From the NCBI RefSeq assembly GCF_029643245.1, contig NZ_CP116398.1, positions 2,232,001-2,296,000 on the forward strand: DNA of 64,000 nucleotides. The letters run 5' to 3'. The notes beneath the pieces were generated by a model. That model saw only the letters and a program-made list of their open reading frames with translations, was not told the DNA's origin and made no database searches. Below are positions 48,465 through 59,499 of the stretch, piece after piece. Numbering within the stretch: position 1 is the first letter of the stretch; each line of letters opens with the position of its first letter. The translations under genes were made by a program, and so were the position numbers. Origin of the DNA: Methylomonas sp. EFPC3. GTDB lineage: Bacteria; Pseudomonadota; Gammaproteobacteria; Methylococcales; Methylomonadaceae.

Positions 48465-49802
48465 TTATAAGCATTTCAGCCAGGCGGCCAGATCGGCGGT
48501 GGAGAACAAACCGCCATGGATGCGGCGGTTGTTATCAATGTTTTTCACCGACAAATCGGTATAGGCGCTGTACCAGACCAATTCCGGCAACTGGCTGTTA
48601 CGGGCGAAGTTTTTGAAACGCTGTTCGTCGCGGGAACCGCCGCGCAAGGCCAACCATTGCGTATCCGGAAAACCTCTGTCCTTGGCTTGCTGGGTGTTAC
48701 TCCAGACCGCGGTCAAACCGACGCTGGCATGGTCGATGAATTCGCCCAGGTAGTTTTCCCAGCTGCCGTCGTAATTGCTCATGAACAGCAGGCGTCGGCG
48801 GCCGCCGGCATTGCCGGGCAGAATCACCCAGCGGGCGAAGTGAATGGTAACGATGCCGCTCAAATTGCCTTTGGTCGCCACCAGTTTGGCGACCAAATTG
48901 ATGCCGGCCAACACCACCTTCAACGTGTAGAACCGGAAATTACCGGGCTTGATTTCGATCACGCTGGTCAAATGGTTTTGCAACTGGCGGTCTTCGACCC
49001 GCTGAATCGCCCGCATTTGCTCGGACACCACCCAAGGTTTGTCGTCCTGTTTGTCGCGCATTTCATGCCAGCGCAGCACGACGCCGAACGCGACTGCACC
49101 CAGCACCGCCGCGGTCGCCAAAAATTCGGTAAACGGCCCGAACCAACCGAAAAAGCCGCCGACCAGGACGATGCCGACCACCGCCAACAGCGCATTGAAG
49201 ACTTTATCGCCATAGAGCGTAAAGAACGGCTGAGCCTCGATCTTGGGAATACCGCCCGGATACACCGTATTCAAATGCTGCACCACCGCGGCGTGGATTT
49301 GCGCTTCGCTTTGGCCGACCAACTGGCTGCGGTTTTCGTCGATGAATTTTTGGATATGGCCGCGGATTTCGCGCTGCCGGTAAATCGTATTGCGGTTCTG
49401 GCCGGGATGGGCGACGTAAAACGCATTGGCGCCCTGGTCGTTGGCCAGCAAGTAAGCCGCCAACTGGCCGGCATCGCTGCCGGGATAACCGGCGCAACAG
49501 CTGTAGACCTTGTTGACGAACTGCGGATTCTTCGCGATCAGTTCGTTGACGAAAGCCTTGACCTCGCCGTCGATATTGGCCTCGAACGCCAGCAAGGCCG
49601 GTGCCGGCGAACTGCCCGGCGACGGATGGTCGCCGGGTATGACGAAAAAAGTGCAGTAATGCAGATGCTCGTAGGCGGCGAAGGATATCTCCTGGCCTTT
49701 CTTGTTTTTGATATCCAGCCCGATCGGCTCCAGATAGCTTTTCAGCTCCTCCAGCTTGTCCGGCAAAATTTCCGTGATAACGGTCATCGGATTCTGTTGC
49801 AT
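48465..49802 (-). CDS. Membrane protein between P450 fusion and DyP peroxidase
   Basis: A 445-residue protein I cannot name. N-terminal part (about 1-190) looks like a ferredoxin-like/dimeric alpha-beta barrel (MTVITEILPDKLEELKSYL; LHYCTFFVIPGDH), then two adjacent membrane helices (about 205-245, VFNALLAVVGIVLVGGFFGWF...), then a second alpha-beta part (about 280-445) with HFARWVILPG, LLFMSNYDGSWENYLGEFID and GLTAVWSNT. The last motifs recall domains found beside heme peroxidases. DyP enzymes are themselves ferredoxin-like, so this may be a non-heme relative or a membrane anchor. GAGG eight bases before the ATG. Confidence 0.75.
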   Translation of the reverse strand: MQQNPMTVITEILPDKLEELKSYLEPIGLDIKNKKGQEISFAAYEHLHYCTFFVIPGDHPSPGSSPAPALLAFEANIDGEVKAFVNELIAKNPQFVNKVYSCCAGYPGSDAGQLAAYLLANDQGANAFYVAHPGQNRNTIYRQREIRGHIQKFIDENRSQLVGQSEAQIHAAVVQHLNTVYPGGIPKIEAQPFFTLYGDKVFNALLAVVGIVLVGGFFGWFGPFTEFLATAAVLGAVAFGVVLRWHEMRDKQDDKPWVVSEQMRAIQRVEDRQLQNHLTSVIEIKPGNFRFYTLKVVLAGINLVAKLVATKGNLSGIVTIHFARWVILPGNAGGRRRLLFMSNYDGSWENYLGEFIDHASVGLTAVWSNTQQAKDRGFPDTQWLALRGGSRDEQRFKNFARNSQLPELVWYSAYTDLSVKNIDNNRRIHGGLFSTADLAAWLKCL

Positions 49803-49840
49803 AGCAAAGTCCTCTTGAAATTATTATGGTCTGGTCGAAA

Positions 49841-51874
49841 TTACCGATCGAACGCCAGCACGAACTGATCGGGGAACGGACCGTCGTACAACAGGCACCC
49901 GCATTTCCTGAGATTGTTCAGTCTCAGCAAACTGCCCACTATCAACGGAATCTGGATGCGGTTGACGTACTCGCCGAAACAGCGGTGCATGCCGTCGCCG
50001 AAATGCAGGTATTTGTCCAGCGGACGGTCGTCGCGGACGCTGAACGGTTCCGGCCAGGCGCTTTCGTCGAACATCGCCGAGGCGGTGAAGGCAAACACTT
50101 CGGTTCCTTGCGGAATCTTGACGCCGCCGATTACCGCACCGTGTTTACAGTGGCGGCGCATCGCCGCAGCCATGGTATTGAAGCGGAACACGTCGAAGCA
50201 CAGATGCAACAATTTGTCCTCGTCATCGACCGCTTGCTTGGCCCGGGCCAAGACGTCCGGCTGGGCCAGCAATTGTTCGACGATCAAAGTACTGGCCATC
50301 GACGTGGTGTCCAACGCGCCGACGATCAGGCCGGAAATATTGCGGCGGATACCGTCGTCATCCAGATCGTGCTGGCCGTCCATACCCATTTTGATCAGAC
50401 GGGACAAAAAGTCTTCGCAGACCTCGCCGTTTTGCAAACGCTGCCGGCGTTCGGCAATCAGATTCAGCAGATAAGGCCCCATTTCCCGGAAGGATTGTTC
50501 GGCGGTTTGCTGAATCGCGCGGTCGTTGCTCAAGTTCAGGAACAGGTCGTGAAACAGCGAGCGCATCCAGCGCATCATCGTCACTTCGTCCGGCCCCGGC
50601 ACGCCCAGGTAATCGCTGATGAAGCGCCGTGCCGCCGGCCGCGCCAGTTGCGACACCATATCGATCCGGCCCACCGGCAGCGCGGCTTGCACCAGCTCGT
50701 CGCAGTGTTTACGGACGATACGGCGGATCAACTCGGCTTCGTTGGGCTGGATCACCCGCCGCAATGCGCCCTGCTCGCGGCTGTATTGTTCGGACCGGTC
50801 CATGCCCAGGAAAAACGGCCCGTTCAGGCGTTGCATGTTCGGCGCGTTGATTTCGGCGATGGTGAATTCGGTATCGCGCGCCAGCGTCTCGCGCACGTCG
50901 GCATCGCGGGTGACGATGCCGTATTTGCCGAGCACCAATACCGGCTTGTGTTCACGCAACCAGGCGAACAATGGCCGCTGCACCTTGGCCCCGGTCAATT
51001 GGGCGATGCCGCGCGCCAAATAGTACGAAAACAGATTCTGCGGCGTGGTGGAGGTCGGGTGGTGATCCAGCTCGGCCTGGCGTGGCGGCCGGTGTTCGCG
51101 GTACATCTTCAAAGCCAGTTCGCCGCTGCGGGTAGCGCGCAACTGTCGGCAAAACGCCTGATATTCTTCAGGCAAACTGGCGAAGGCCGGAAACTCGCCG
51201 CCGTATTGGTCCGGAAAAATCACCGGCGCCGCCAGCGCCGCCAGGGCGTAATCGGCAATTCCCGGTTTTGCACCGGCAAGATAAGCCCGGCCGTCGCTCA
51301 ACAAGGCATCGAATTCGCCGAATAGCGTCTCGATTTTGGTCCGGTTGGGTTGAACGTGTTCGCTGCCGACCGGCAGATGTTTCTGCATCGCCGCGCGGAT
51401 ATACGGATAGGCTTTTTCCAGAATGGCTTGCTGCCAGCCCGCAATGCCCCGCCGCCAGGCCGGCAGCAAAATCTGCGGGTGCGGCAGCAACATCGAATAG
51501 GCGTAATCGCGAGTCGCCAGACCCAGGGCATCCAGTTTGCTCAGTACTTCAGCGGTGGCTTGCCGCTCCGCGTTACCGGCCGGGAACAGACGCTGATCGG
51601 CCGGCAAGCGGGCGTCGACGTATCCGACGATGTCGCGCCAGCTATCCAGCGTCGCCTCGCTGCTGACGAATACCGGCATGGCCTGACCGCCGCCACCGGC
51701 CAGTCGAAACGGCAGCAAATGCAATACCGGCGCGCTGCCTTGTTCGCGGTAAGGTACGCCGCCGGCTTCCAAGACCCAGCGTACCAACTCGCAAATATGG
51801 GATGTCGGAATCGTCAGCAGGCGATTCAATTTTTTGGAACGGGCTCCGCGCCGCGTGTTTCCGGGTCTGATCAT
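49841..51874 (-). CDS. Fusion of GST-like domain and cytochrome P450
   Basis: A 677-residue protein. Residues about 20-245 look like a glutathione S-transferase fold: a thioredoxin-like part with SHICELVRWVLEAGGVPY, then an all-helical part with YLAGAKPGIADYALAAL. Residues about 270-677 form a P450: I-helix LIVGALDTTSMAST (about 515-528), meander, and heme loop FGDGMHRCFGEY with Cys632. The K-helix reads DVFR (Asp561...Arg564) where nearly all P450s have ExxR. I chose ATG at 51874 (GAGG eight bases upstream); an ATG at 51910 has no ribosome site. It starts the three-gene cluster. Such a fusion is unusual; substrate unknown. Confidence 0.85.
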   Translation of the reverse strand: MIRPGNTRRGARSKKLNRLLTIPTSHICELVRWVLEAGGVPYREQGSAPVLHLLPFRLAGGGGQAMPVFVSSEATLDSWRDIVGYVDARLPADQRLFPAGNAERQATAEVLSKLDALGLATRDYAYSMLLPHPQILLPAWRRGIAGWQQAILEKAYPYIRAAMQKHLPVGSEHVQPNRTKIETLFGEFDALLSDGRAYLAGAKPGIADYALAALAAPVIFPDQYGGEFPAFASLPEEYQAFCRQLRATRSGELALKMYREHRPPRQAELDHHPTSTTPQNLFSYYLARGIAQLTGAKVQRPLFAWLREHKPVLVLGKYGIVTRDADVRETLARDTEFTIAEINAPNMQRLNGPFFLGMDRSEQYSREQGALRRVIQPNEAELIRRIVRKHCDELVQAALPVGRIDMVSQLARPAARRFISDYLGVPGPDEVTMMRWMRSLFHDLFLNLSNDRAIQQTAEQSFREMGPYLLNLIAERRQRLQNGEVCEDFLSRLIKMGMDGQHDLDDDGIRRNISGLIVGALDTTSMASTLIVEQLLAQPDVLARAKQAVDDEDKLLHLCFDVFRFNTMAAAMRRHCKHGAVIGGVKIPQGTEVFAFTASAMFDESAWPEPFSVRDDRPLDKYLHFGDGMHRCFGEYVNRIQIPLIVGSLLRLNNLRKCGCLLYDGPFPDQFVLAFDR

Positions 51875-51910
51875 GCTTCCTACCTCGTTGTTTATAGTTA
51901 TTGTGTGCAT

Positions 51911-52250
51911 TCCCTGCTTGGCAGCATATCTCCGCCACTGCCGACAATGGCTGATTCGGCGGCGTTACCGCCGCCAACCATCGCCCGCCGATTTAAGACC
52001 GAAATATGATAGATCAATCGTAACTAATTGAAATAAAAAGTGAAAGTGAAAAATTACCATAAGCAACAACCATGCCGTAAGGAGACTTAGTTCACAAAAA
52101 CCGCCGCCTTCCAGCAAGCGCAGGCCTAACGCGCAAACGCTTGCTCCACGTTCACCACATTGCAATCTTTCTGTAACCGGACCTTAACCGTCCTGTCATC
52201 CCGAGCTTCCTATAATCCGCGGCTTATCAAACCGCTTGGGAGCCTTTCGA
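51911..52250. other. Divergent promoter region (P450 cluster / phosphatase operon)
   Basis: About 340 bp between two divergent operons. The right side carries the Pho-box-like promoter of the phosphatase operon. The left, AT-rich part should hold the P450 promoter, but no site is clear enough to call. Confidence 0.5.
52171..52216 (+). promoter_or_regulatory. Pho-box-like operator and -10 of the phosphatase operon
   Basis: Three heptamers at 11-bp spacing, CTGTAAC (52171), CCTTAAC (52182) and CTGTCAT (52193), match the direct-repeat pattern bound by PhoB (consensus CTGTCAT). A perfect TATAAT (52211-52216) lies 11 bp after the last repeat, in the position where a PhoB-dependent promoter has its -10 with the Pho box in place of the -35. 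The two genes downstream are phosphate-scavenging enzymes, which fits. Confidence 0.7.
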
Positions 52251-53840
52251 ATGCGACATTTCCGTAAATTCCGCTTTACCCCGCTGGCTTTGGCCTTGAG
52301 TCTTGCCGGATTACTACCGGCCCACGCCGAAACCGCCGACGTGCCGCAAATGGCCCAAGGCATACAGATCGGCGATTTGGCGCCAGGCCGTGCCATCATT
52401 TGGAGCCGTGCCGACCGCCCGGCGCGAATGTTCGTCGAGTACGCCTACAATCCGCAATTTATCGACTCGGTGCTGATCCGCGGCCCGCATGCGACGGCCG
52501 AGTCCGATTTCACCGCGCGCCAGGATTTGACCGGGCTGGAGCCCGGTAAGGACGTTTACGTCAAGGTCTGGTTCCAAGACCTGTCCAATGCCCGCAATAA
52601 AAGCGAAGCGGTGAACGGCAAATTCCATACCCTGGGCAAACGCGACAATATCCGTTTCGTTTGGGGCGGCGACATCGCCGGCCAGGGCTGGGGTATCAAC
52701 GAAAGCTTCGGCGGCATGAAAATTTACGAAGCGATGCGCCAGGTGCGGCCACAATTCTTCATCGAAAGCGGCGACAGCGTCTATTCGGACGGGCCAATCC
52801 CGGAAAGCCGGGTAGCAGAGAACGGCCAGGTTTGGACCAATCTGGTCACGCCGGAAGTCAGCAAAGTGGCCGAGACCTTGAACGAATTCCGCGGCCGTTA
52901 CAAGTACAACCTGCTGGACGCGAATGTGCGCCGCTTTAATGCCGAAGTGCCGCAAATCTGGCAATGGGACGACCACGAGGTGGTCAACAACTGGTCCGAC
53001 GCCAAAGACTTGAGCAACGACGCCCGTTACACCGAGAAAAACATCCCAACCTTGATCGCCAGAGCCACCCAGGCTTTCCACGAGTACGCTCCACTGCGTC
53101 CGCACGGCGCCGAAGAGTCCGAGCGGGTTTACCGCAAACTGTCCTACGGTAAATTGCTGGACGTATTTGTGATCGATATGCGCAGCTACCGCGGCCCCAA
53201 CACCGCCAATCTGCAGACCAACGAAAGCCTGGACTCCGCATTTCTGGGCGAAGAGCAATTGGCCTGGCTGCAAGAGGAACTGGCAAACTCGGATGCGACC
53301 TGGAAAGTCATTTCCGCCGACATGCCGATTGGCTTGAACATCGGCGACGGCCAGTTACCGGACGGCACGCCGCGCTGGGAAGCGATCGCCAACGGCAACC
53401 ACGGCCCGGCCGCCGGCCGCGAGCTGGAAATCGCCCGTTTGTTGAAATTCATCAAGGACGCGCGGATCAAAAACATCGTCTGGCTGACCGCCGACGTGCA
53501 TTACGCCGCCGCGCATTTCTACGATCCGGCCAAAGCCGCCAGCAAAGACTTCCTGCCGTTTTGGGAATTCGTCTCCGGCCCTTTAAATGCCGGCTCGTTT
53601 GGCCCCAACGGCACCGACGGCACTTTCGGCCCGCAAGTGGTATTCAGCAAGGCACCGCCGGCCGGCCAAGCCAATTTGTCGCCTTATGCCGGGCTGCAAT
53701 TCTTCGGCCAAGTGGATATCGATCAACGTAGCCGCGCCATGACCGTACAACTCAAAGACCTGAACGGCGCCGTCGTGTTCAGCAAAACCTTGCCGGCGCA
53801 AACCGGCCGCGACCGCAAATACGCCTGGGACCGCGACTAA
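52251..53840 (+). CDS. PhoD-like alkaline phosphatase (phosphodiesterase)
   Basis: A 529-residue secreted metallophosphatase. The N-terminus (KFRFTPLALALSLAGLLPAHA) is a signal peptide without a clear Tat twin-arginine motif. An N-terminal beta domain (about 40-130) is followed by the catalytic domain with WGGDIAG, ESGDSVYSDG, WQWDDHEVVNNW and WLTADVHYAAAHF, which supply the metal ligands. GGGAG eight bases before ATG 52251 decides the start over an upstream TTG. It should release phosphate from esters or diesters outside the cytoplasm, under phosphate control (Pho-box-like repeats upstream). Confidence 0.92.
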   Translation: MRHFRKFRFTPLALALSLAGLLPAHAETADVPQMAQGIQIGDLAPGRAIIWSRADRPARMFVEYAYNPQFIDSVLIRGPHATAESDFTARQDLTGLEPGKDVYVKVWFQDLSNARNKSEAVNGKFHTLGKRDNIRFVWGGDIAGQGWGINESFGGMKIYEAMRQVRPQFFIESGDSVYSDGPIPESRVAENGQVWTNLVTPEVSKVAETLNEFRGRYKYNLLDANVRRFNAEVPQIWQWDDHEVVNNWSDAKDLSNDARYTEKNIPTLIARATQAFHEYAPLRPHGAEESERVYRKLSYGKLLDVFVIDMRSYRGPNTANLQTNESLDSAFLGEEQLAWLQEELANSDATWKVISADMPIGLNIGDGQLPDGTPRWEAIANGNHGPAAGRELEIARLLKFIKDARIKNIVWLTADVHYAAAHFYDPAKAASKDFLPFWEFVSGPLNAGSFGPNGTDGTFGPQVVFSKAPPAGQANLSPYAGLQFFGQVDIDQRSRAMTVQLKDLNGAVVFSKTLPAQTGRDRKYAWDRD

Positions 53841-53846
53841 CACTGA

Positions 53847-53870
53847 GGCCGGACGCTTCGTCGTCCGGCC
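53847..53870. terminator. Hairpin between phosphatase and phosphodiesterase genes
   Basis: GGCCGGAC (53847-53854) and GTCCGGCC (53863-53870) form a perfect eight-base stem; only a weak TTTT comes 8 bases later. It may be a partial terminator or an mRNA-stabilising stem within the operon. Confidence 0.5.
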
Positions 53871-53915
53871 GCTCCAGTTTTAACTCTGTTACCGAATTAC
53901 TTTAAGGAACCAACC

Positions 53916-55157
53916 ATGCCAAAATCTTACGCATTCCGTCTATTACCGTTGGCCTTAGCCGCCAGTTTTGCCATGCCAGCAATTGCCGATGCCGATTTCA
54001 AACACCCTCACCACCAGCCGCGCAACCAGGCGCCGCTAGTGATCGGCCATCGCGGCGCGTCCGGCTATTTGCCCGAACACACGCTGGAAGGCTACGCCAA
54101 AGCCATCGAGTTGGGCGCCGACTTCATCGAACCGGATTTGGTCTTGACCAAGGACGGCAAAATGATCGCCCGCCACGAACCGATGATAGGCGCCACCACT
54201 GACGTGGCCAGCCACCCCGAATTCGCCGACCGCAAAACCAAACGCATGTTGGACGGCGTCGAAGTGGAAGACTGGTTCGCCAGCGACTTTACCCTGGCCG
54301 AGATCAAAACTCTGCGCGCCGTGCAGCCCCGCGCCAACCGCCCGCAAGAATTCAACGGCCTGTATCAAATCCCGACCCTGGACGAAGTCATCACCCTGGC
54401 CAAACGCCAGTCGCGCCTGAGCGGCCGCACCATCGGCATTTATCCGGAAATCAAACATTCCACCTACCACGCCGATTTGCGCAACGCCGGCGGCCGTCGC
54501 CAATTCGGCCGCCATTACTTCGAAAATCGGCTGCTTGCCAAATTGCACGCCGAATACGGCAACAGCGAATGCGCACCGGTCTTCATCCAGTCGTTCGAAG
54601 TCGGCAATCTGCAATACCTGAGCAAGAAAACCGAAATCAATCTGGTGCAATTGATCGATGCCGACGACGTCAATGCCGACGGCTCGATCTCGTTGGTACC
54701 GCCGTACAAACAACCCTACGACTTTGTCAAAGCCGGCGACTCGCGCACCTTTGCCGACCTGTTGAGCGAGGACGGACTGGATTTTGTCAAATCCTACGCC
54801 GACGCAATCGGCCCGTGGAAACCCTATCTGGTGAAAACCGTGGCAGATAACGTCGACCGCAACAACGACGGCGTGGTCAACCTCAACGACCGCCGGGTCG
54901 ACGGCAGCACCGGCGTATTGGAAATGGCACACGACAAAGGCTTGAAAGTCCATACCTGGACTTTCCGCAACGACGCCAGCGGTTACGGCTTTGCCGATCC
55001 GCAAGCGGAAATGACCTATTACTACGACTTGGGCGTGGACGGCTTGTTTACCGACTTTCCGGACACCGGCGTCGCCGCGCGGGATGCGTCGACCAATACC
55101 GGCAGCAATATCGAATCTTGCGGCCACCGTGGCCGGCACAATCGCCAACACCGTTGA
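53916..55157 (+). CDS. Glycerophosphodiester phosphodiesterase (periplasmic GlpQ type)
   Basis: A 413-residue protein that splits glycerophosphodiesters to glycerol 3-phosphate and an alcohol. A signal peptide (LLPLALAASFAMPAIADA) is followed by the family motifs VIGHRGASGYLPEHTLEGY, FIEPDLVLTKDGKMIARHEP (Glu, Asp and His ligands) and a C-terminal DLGVDGLFTDFPDTG. It follows the phosphatase by 75 bp; both probably answer to phosphate starvation, recycling phospholipid head groups. GlpQ is the closest named family. Confidence 0.92.
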   Translation: MPKSYAFRLLPLALAASFAMPAIADADFKHPHHQPRNQAPLVIGHRGASGYLPEHTLEGYAKAIELGADFIEPDLVLTKDGKMIARHEPMIGATTDVASHPEFADRKTKRMLDGVEVEDWFASDFTLAEIKTLRAVQPRANRPQEFNGLYQIPTLDEVITLAKRQSRLSGRTIGIYPEIKHSTYHADLRNAGGRRQFGRHYFENRLLAKLHAEYGNSECAPVFIQSFEVGNLQYLSKKTEINLVQLIDADDVNADGSISLVPPYKQPYDFVKAGDSRTFADLLSEDGLDFVKSYADAIGPWKPYLVKTVADNVDRNNDGVVNLNDRRVDGSTGVLEMAHDKGLKVHTWTFRNDASGYGFADPQAEMTYYYDLGVDGLFTDFPDTGVAARDASTNTGSNIESCGHRGRHNRQHR

Positions 55158-55164
55158 TATCGTA

Positions 55165-55201
55165 AGCGCCTCCGGCCGCGATGGCCGGAGGCGCTATTTT
55201 T
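55165..55201 (+). terminator. Strong rho-independent terminator
   Basis: AGCGCCTCCGGCC (55165-55177) and GGCCGGAGGCGCT (55183-55195) form a perfect 13-base stem with a five-base loop, followed by ATTTTT. It ends the phosphatase-phosphodiesterase operon 8 bp after its last stop. Confidence 0.92.
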
Positions 55202-55366
55202 CAGCCACTCCCAATTCCCCCGCACCAACATCACCCGGTCCGGACAAAACCGGCCGCGGCCAGATTTTGCCAAATCCACTGACTTGGTTTGGTAGCATGT
55301 AGCACCAATCGCCATACTGCCTACGCCCTTTACAGCCGATATGCGAAATCCGAATCGTCAACAGCC

Positions 55367-56620
55367 ATGAAGCCGACCGCCGAAACCGCCGCAGCCGTCC
55401 GCGCCCATATCGATGGGCTTTACCGCTCCGAATCGCGACGGGTATTTGCCACGTTGATTCGGCTGCTCGGCGATTTCGACGTCGCCGAGGAAGCGCTGCA
55501 CGATGCGTTTCGTAGCGCATTGGAGCAATGGCCGGATGCCGGCATTCCCCACAATCCGCGCGCCTGGCTGGTTTCCGCCGGCCGCTTCAAAGGCATCGAT
55601 AAACTGCGCCGGCAAAGCCGCTACGACTTACACGCAGACATGGCCGATATTGCCGAAACCGAATCGGCGCCGCCCGATCCGGATGGCGACGGCCTGGAGG
55701 ACGACCGGCTGCGGCTGATTTTTACCTGCTGTCACCCGGCGCTGGCAGCCGAAGCCCAAGTCGCGCTGACGCTGCGCGAAGTCTGCGGCTTGGCCACCGA
55801 GGAAATCGCCCGCGCTTTTTTGTTGCCGACGCCGACCTTGGCACAACGCATCGTCCGCGCCAAGGCCAAAATCCGCGATGCCAAAATTCCGTACCGGACG
55901 CCGGAACCCGAGGAGCTGGCCGAGCGCTTGCCGCCGGTGCTGCAGGTGGTTTATCTGGTATTCAACGAAGGCTATTCGGCGTCGTCCGGCCCGGAACTTA
56001 ACCGTCCCGACTTGTCGGCGGAAGCGATTCGGCTGGGCCGGCTATTGCTCGAATTATTGCCGGAAGCCGAAGTACAAGGCTTGTTGGCATTGATGCTGTT
56101 GCACGAGTCGCGCCGGGCGGCTCGTAGCGGCACCGATGGCGAATTGGTTTTGCTGGAAGACCAGGACCGGCGGTTATGGAATCGCGAATTGATCGCCGAG
56201 GGCCTACAACGAGTGGAACAGGCCTTGCGCCAGCCGGGTTTCGGCGTCTACAGCCTACAAGCTGCTATCGCGGCGGTGCATGCCGGCGCAAGCGAAGCGG
56301 CCGCTACCGACTGGCGGCAAATCGCCGGCTTATACGAGGTGTTGCTGAAGCTGGCGCCGTCGCCTGTCGTCGCATTAAACCGCGCGGTTGCCGTTGCAAT
56401 GCGCGACGGCCCCGCTGCCGGCCTGGCTTTGATCGACGCCATCCTCGCCGCTGGCGATTTGGTCGACTACCATCTGGCCCATGCCGCCCGCGCCGATTTA
56501 TTGCGTCGGCTGGGTCAAGCCGACTCGGCACTCGGCGCATACCAAAAAGCGCTGGCATTGGCAAAGCAGGCGCCGGAACAGCGTTTTCTGCAGCGCAGGA
56601 TCGTCGAACTTGGCGGTTAA
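55367..56620 (+). CDS. ECF-type RNA polymerase sigma factor with DUF6596 domain
   Basis: A 417-residue sigma-70-family regulator with region 2 (LLGDFDVAEEALHDAFRSALEQW), region 4 (LTLREVCGLATEEIARAFLLPTPTLAQRIVRAK, about 140-175) and a long C-terminal DUF6596/TPR-like extension containing VYLVFNEGYSAS. This subgroup is usually next to a YCII-domain gene, which is absent here. ATG 55367 fits the family start; an upstream TTG/GTG extension is unlikely. Target genes are unknown. Confidence 0.9.
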   Translation: MKPTAETAAAVRAHIDGLYRSESRRVFATLIRLLGDFDVAEEALHDAFRSALEQWPDAGIPHNPRAWLVSAGRFKGIDKLRRQSRYDLHADMADIAETESAPPDPDGDGLEDDRLRLIFTCCHPALAAEAQVALTLREVCGLATEEIARAFLLPTPTLAQRIVRAKAKIRDAKIPYRTPEPEELAERLPPVLQVVYLVFNEGYSASSGPELNRPDLSAEAIRLGRLLLELLPEAEVQGLLALMLLHESRRAARSGTDGELVLLEDQDRRLWNRELIAEGLQRVEQALRQPGFGVYSLQAAIAAVHAGASEAAATDWRQIAGLYEVLLKLAPSPVVALNRAVAVAMRDGPAAGLALIDAILAAGDLVDYHLAHAARADLLRRLGQADSALGAYQKALALAKQAPEQRFLQRRIVELGG

Positions 56621-56739
56621 TCCCATCCTGCGCATCATGCTGTGGGATTCGATTGCCGGTTCAAAGTAGCGCCGGTGTGGTATGGTAGCGGCCGCAAATT
56701 CGCCGTCCCGAGCCTCATTCCAAGGAAAGCCAGCAATTC

Positions 56740-58977
<2,238 letters not shown>

Positions 58978-59083
58978 CCGATAAAACCATTTGTTTCAAA
59001 AAGTTACTACTTTTTTCGGCATGAGTTTTTGCAATATCGCCGAGAATCGGAAACAGGCAAAGCCGGCTTAATTTAAAAAGTGG

Positions 59084-59112
59084 TTGACGCGCTTCGAATA
59101 ACAGCCTATGAT
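59084..59112 (+). promoter_or_regulatory. Sigma-70 promoter of the tRNA operon
   Basis: TTGACG (59084-59089) and TATGAT (59107-59112) are separated by exactly 17 bp, followed by a GC-rich discriminator GGCG, typical of stringently controlled stable RNA promoters. The first tRNA begins 52 bp later. Confidence 0.85.
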
Positions 59113-59164
59113 GGCGATCTTTCTGAAGCGCCAAGGCTCTTCGGGGATAAAAAGAAGGTCAATT

Positions 59165-59241
59165 CGGGGTATAGCGCAGTCTGGTAGCGCGTCTGCTTTG
59201 GGAGCAGAATGTCGGGAGTTCGAATCTCTCTACCCCGACCA
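59165..59241 (+). tRNA. tRNA-Pro (anticodon TGG)
   Basis: 77 nt. The acceptor stem CGGGGTA pairs with TACCCCG, the anticodon loop CTTTGGGA carries TGG, the T-loop is GTTCGAATC, and CCA is encoded. First of three tRNAs. Confidence 0.97.
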
Positions 59242-59247
59242 AGATTT

Positions 59248-59324
59248 GCGCTTGTAGCTCAGCCGGATAGAGCATCGGCCTTCTAAGCCGAGGGTCGCAG
59301 GTTCGAGTCCTGCCAAGCGTGCCA
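59248..59324 (+). tRNA. tRNA-Arg (anticodon TCT)
   Basis: 77 nt. The acceptor stem GCGCTTG pairs with CAAGCGT (one G-U pair); the anticodon loop CCTTCTAAG carries TCT; the T-loop is GTTCGAGTC; CCA is encoded. Six bp after tRNA-Pro. Confidence 0.97.
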
Positions 59325-59343
59325 TCGCAAAAATCATCATAAT

Positions 59344-59420
59344 GGTGAGCGTAGCTCAGTTGGTAGAGCCCCGGATTGTGATTCCGGTTGTCGTGGGTTC
59401 GAGCCCCATCGTTCACCCCA
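59344..59420 (+). tRNA. tRNA-His (anticodon GTG)
   Basis: 77 nt including the extra 5' G typical of tRNA-His (GGTGAGCG...CGTTCACC). The anticodon loop GATTGTGATT carries GTG; CCA is encoded. Pro, Arg and His tRNAs also cluster in E. coli, in another order. DNA content changes to accessory type right after this gene, so its 3' end may be an integration site. Confidence 0.97.
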
Positions 59421-59499
59421 TCTTATCCTAAGATAATCAATACCTTAGCCTAAAGAGCATCCTAAGAGAAAACCTTAGGTTAGCACTCTGCCCTTACTC

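Noticed and set aside
59344-59420. Clear tRNA-His attachment site duplication
   Set aside because: No second copy of the tRNA 3' end is found in the remaining window, so integration there is only a suggestion.
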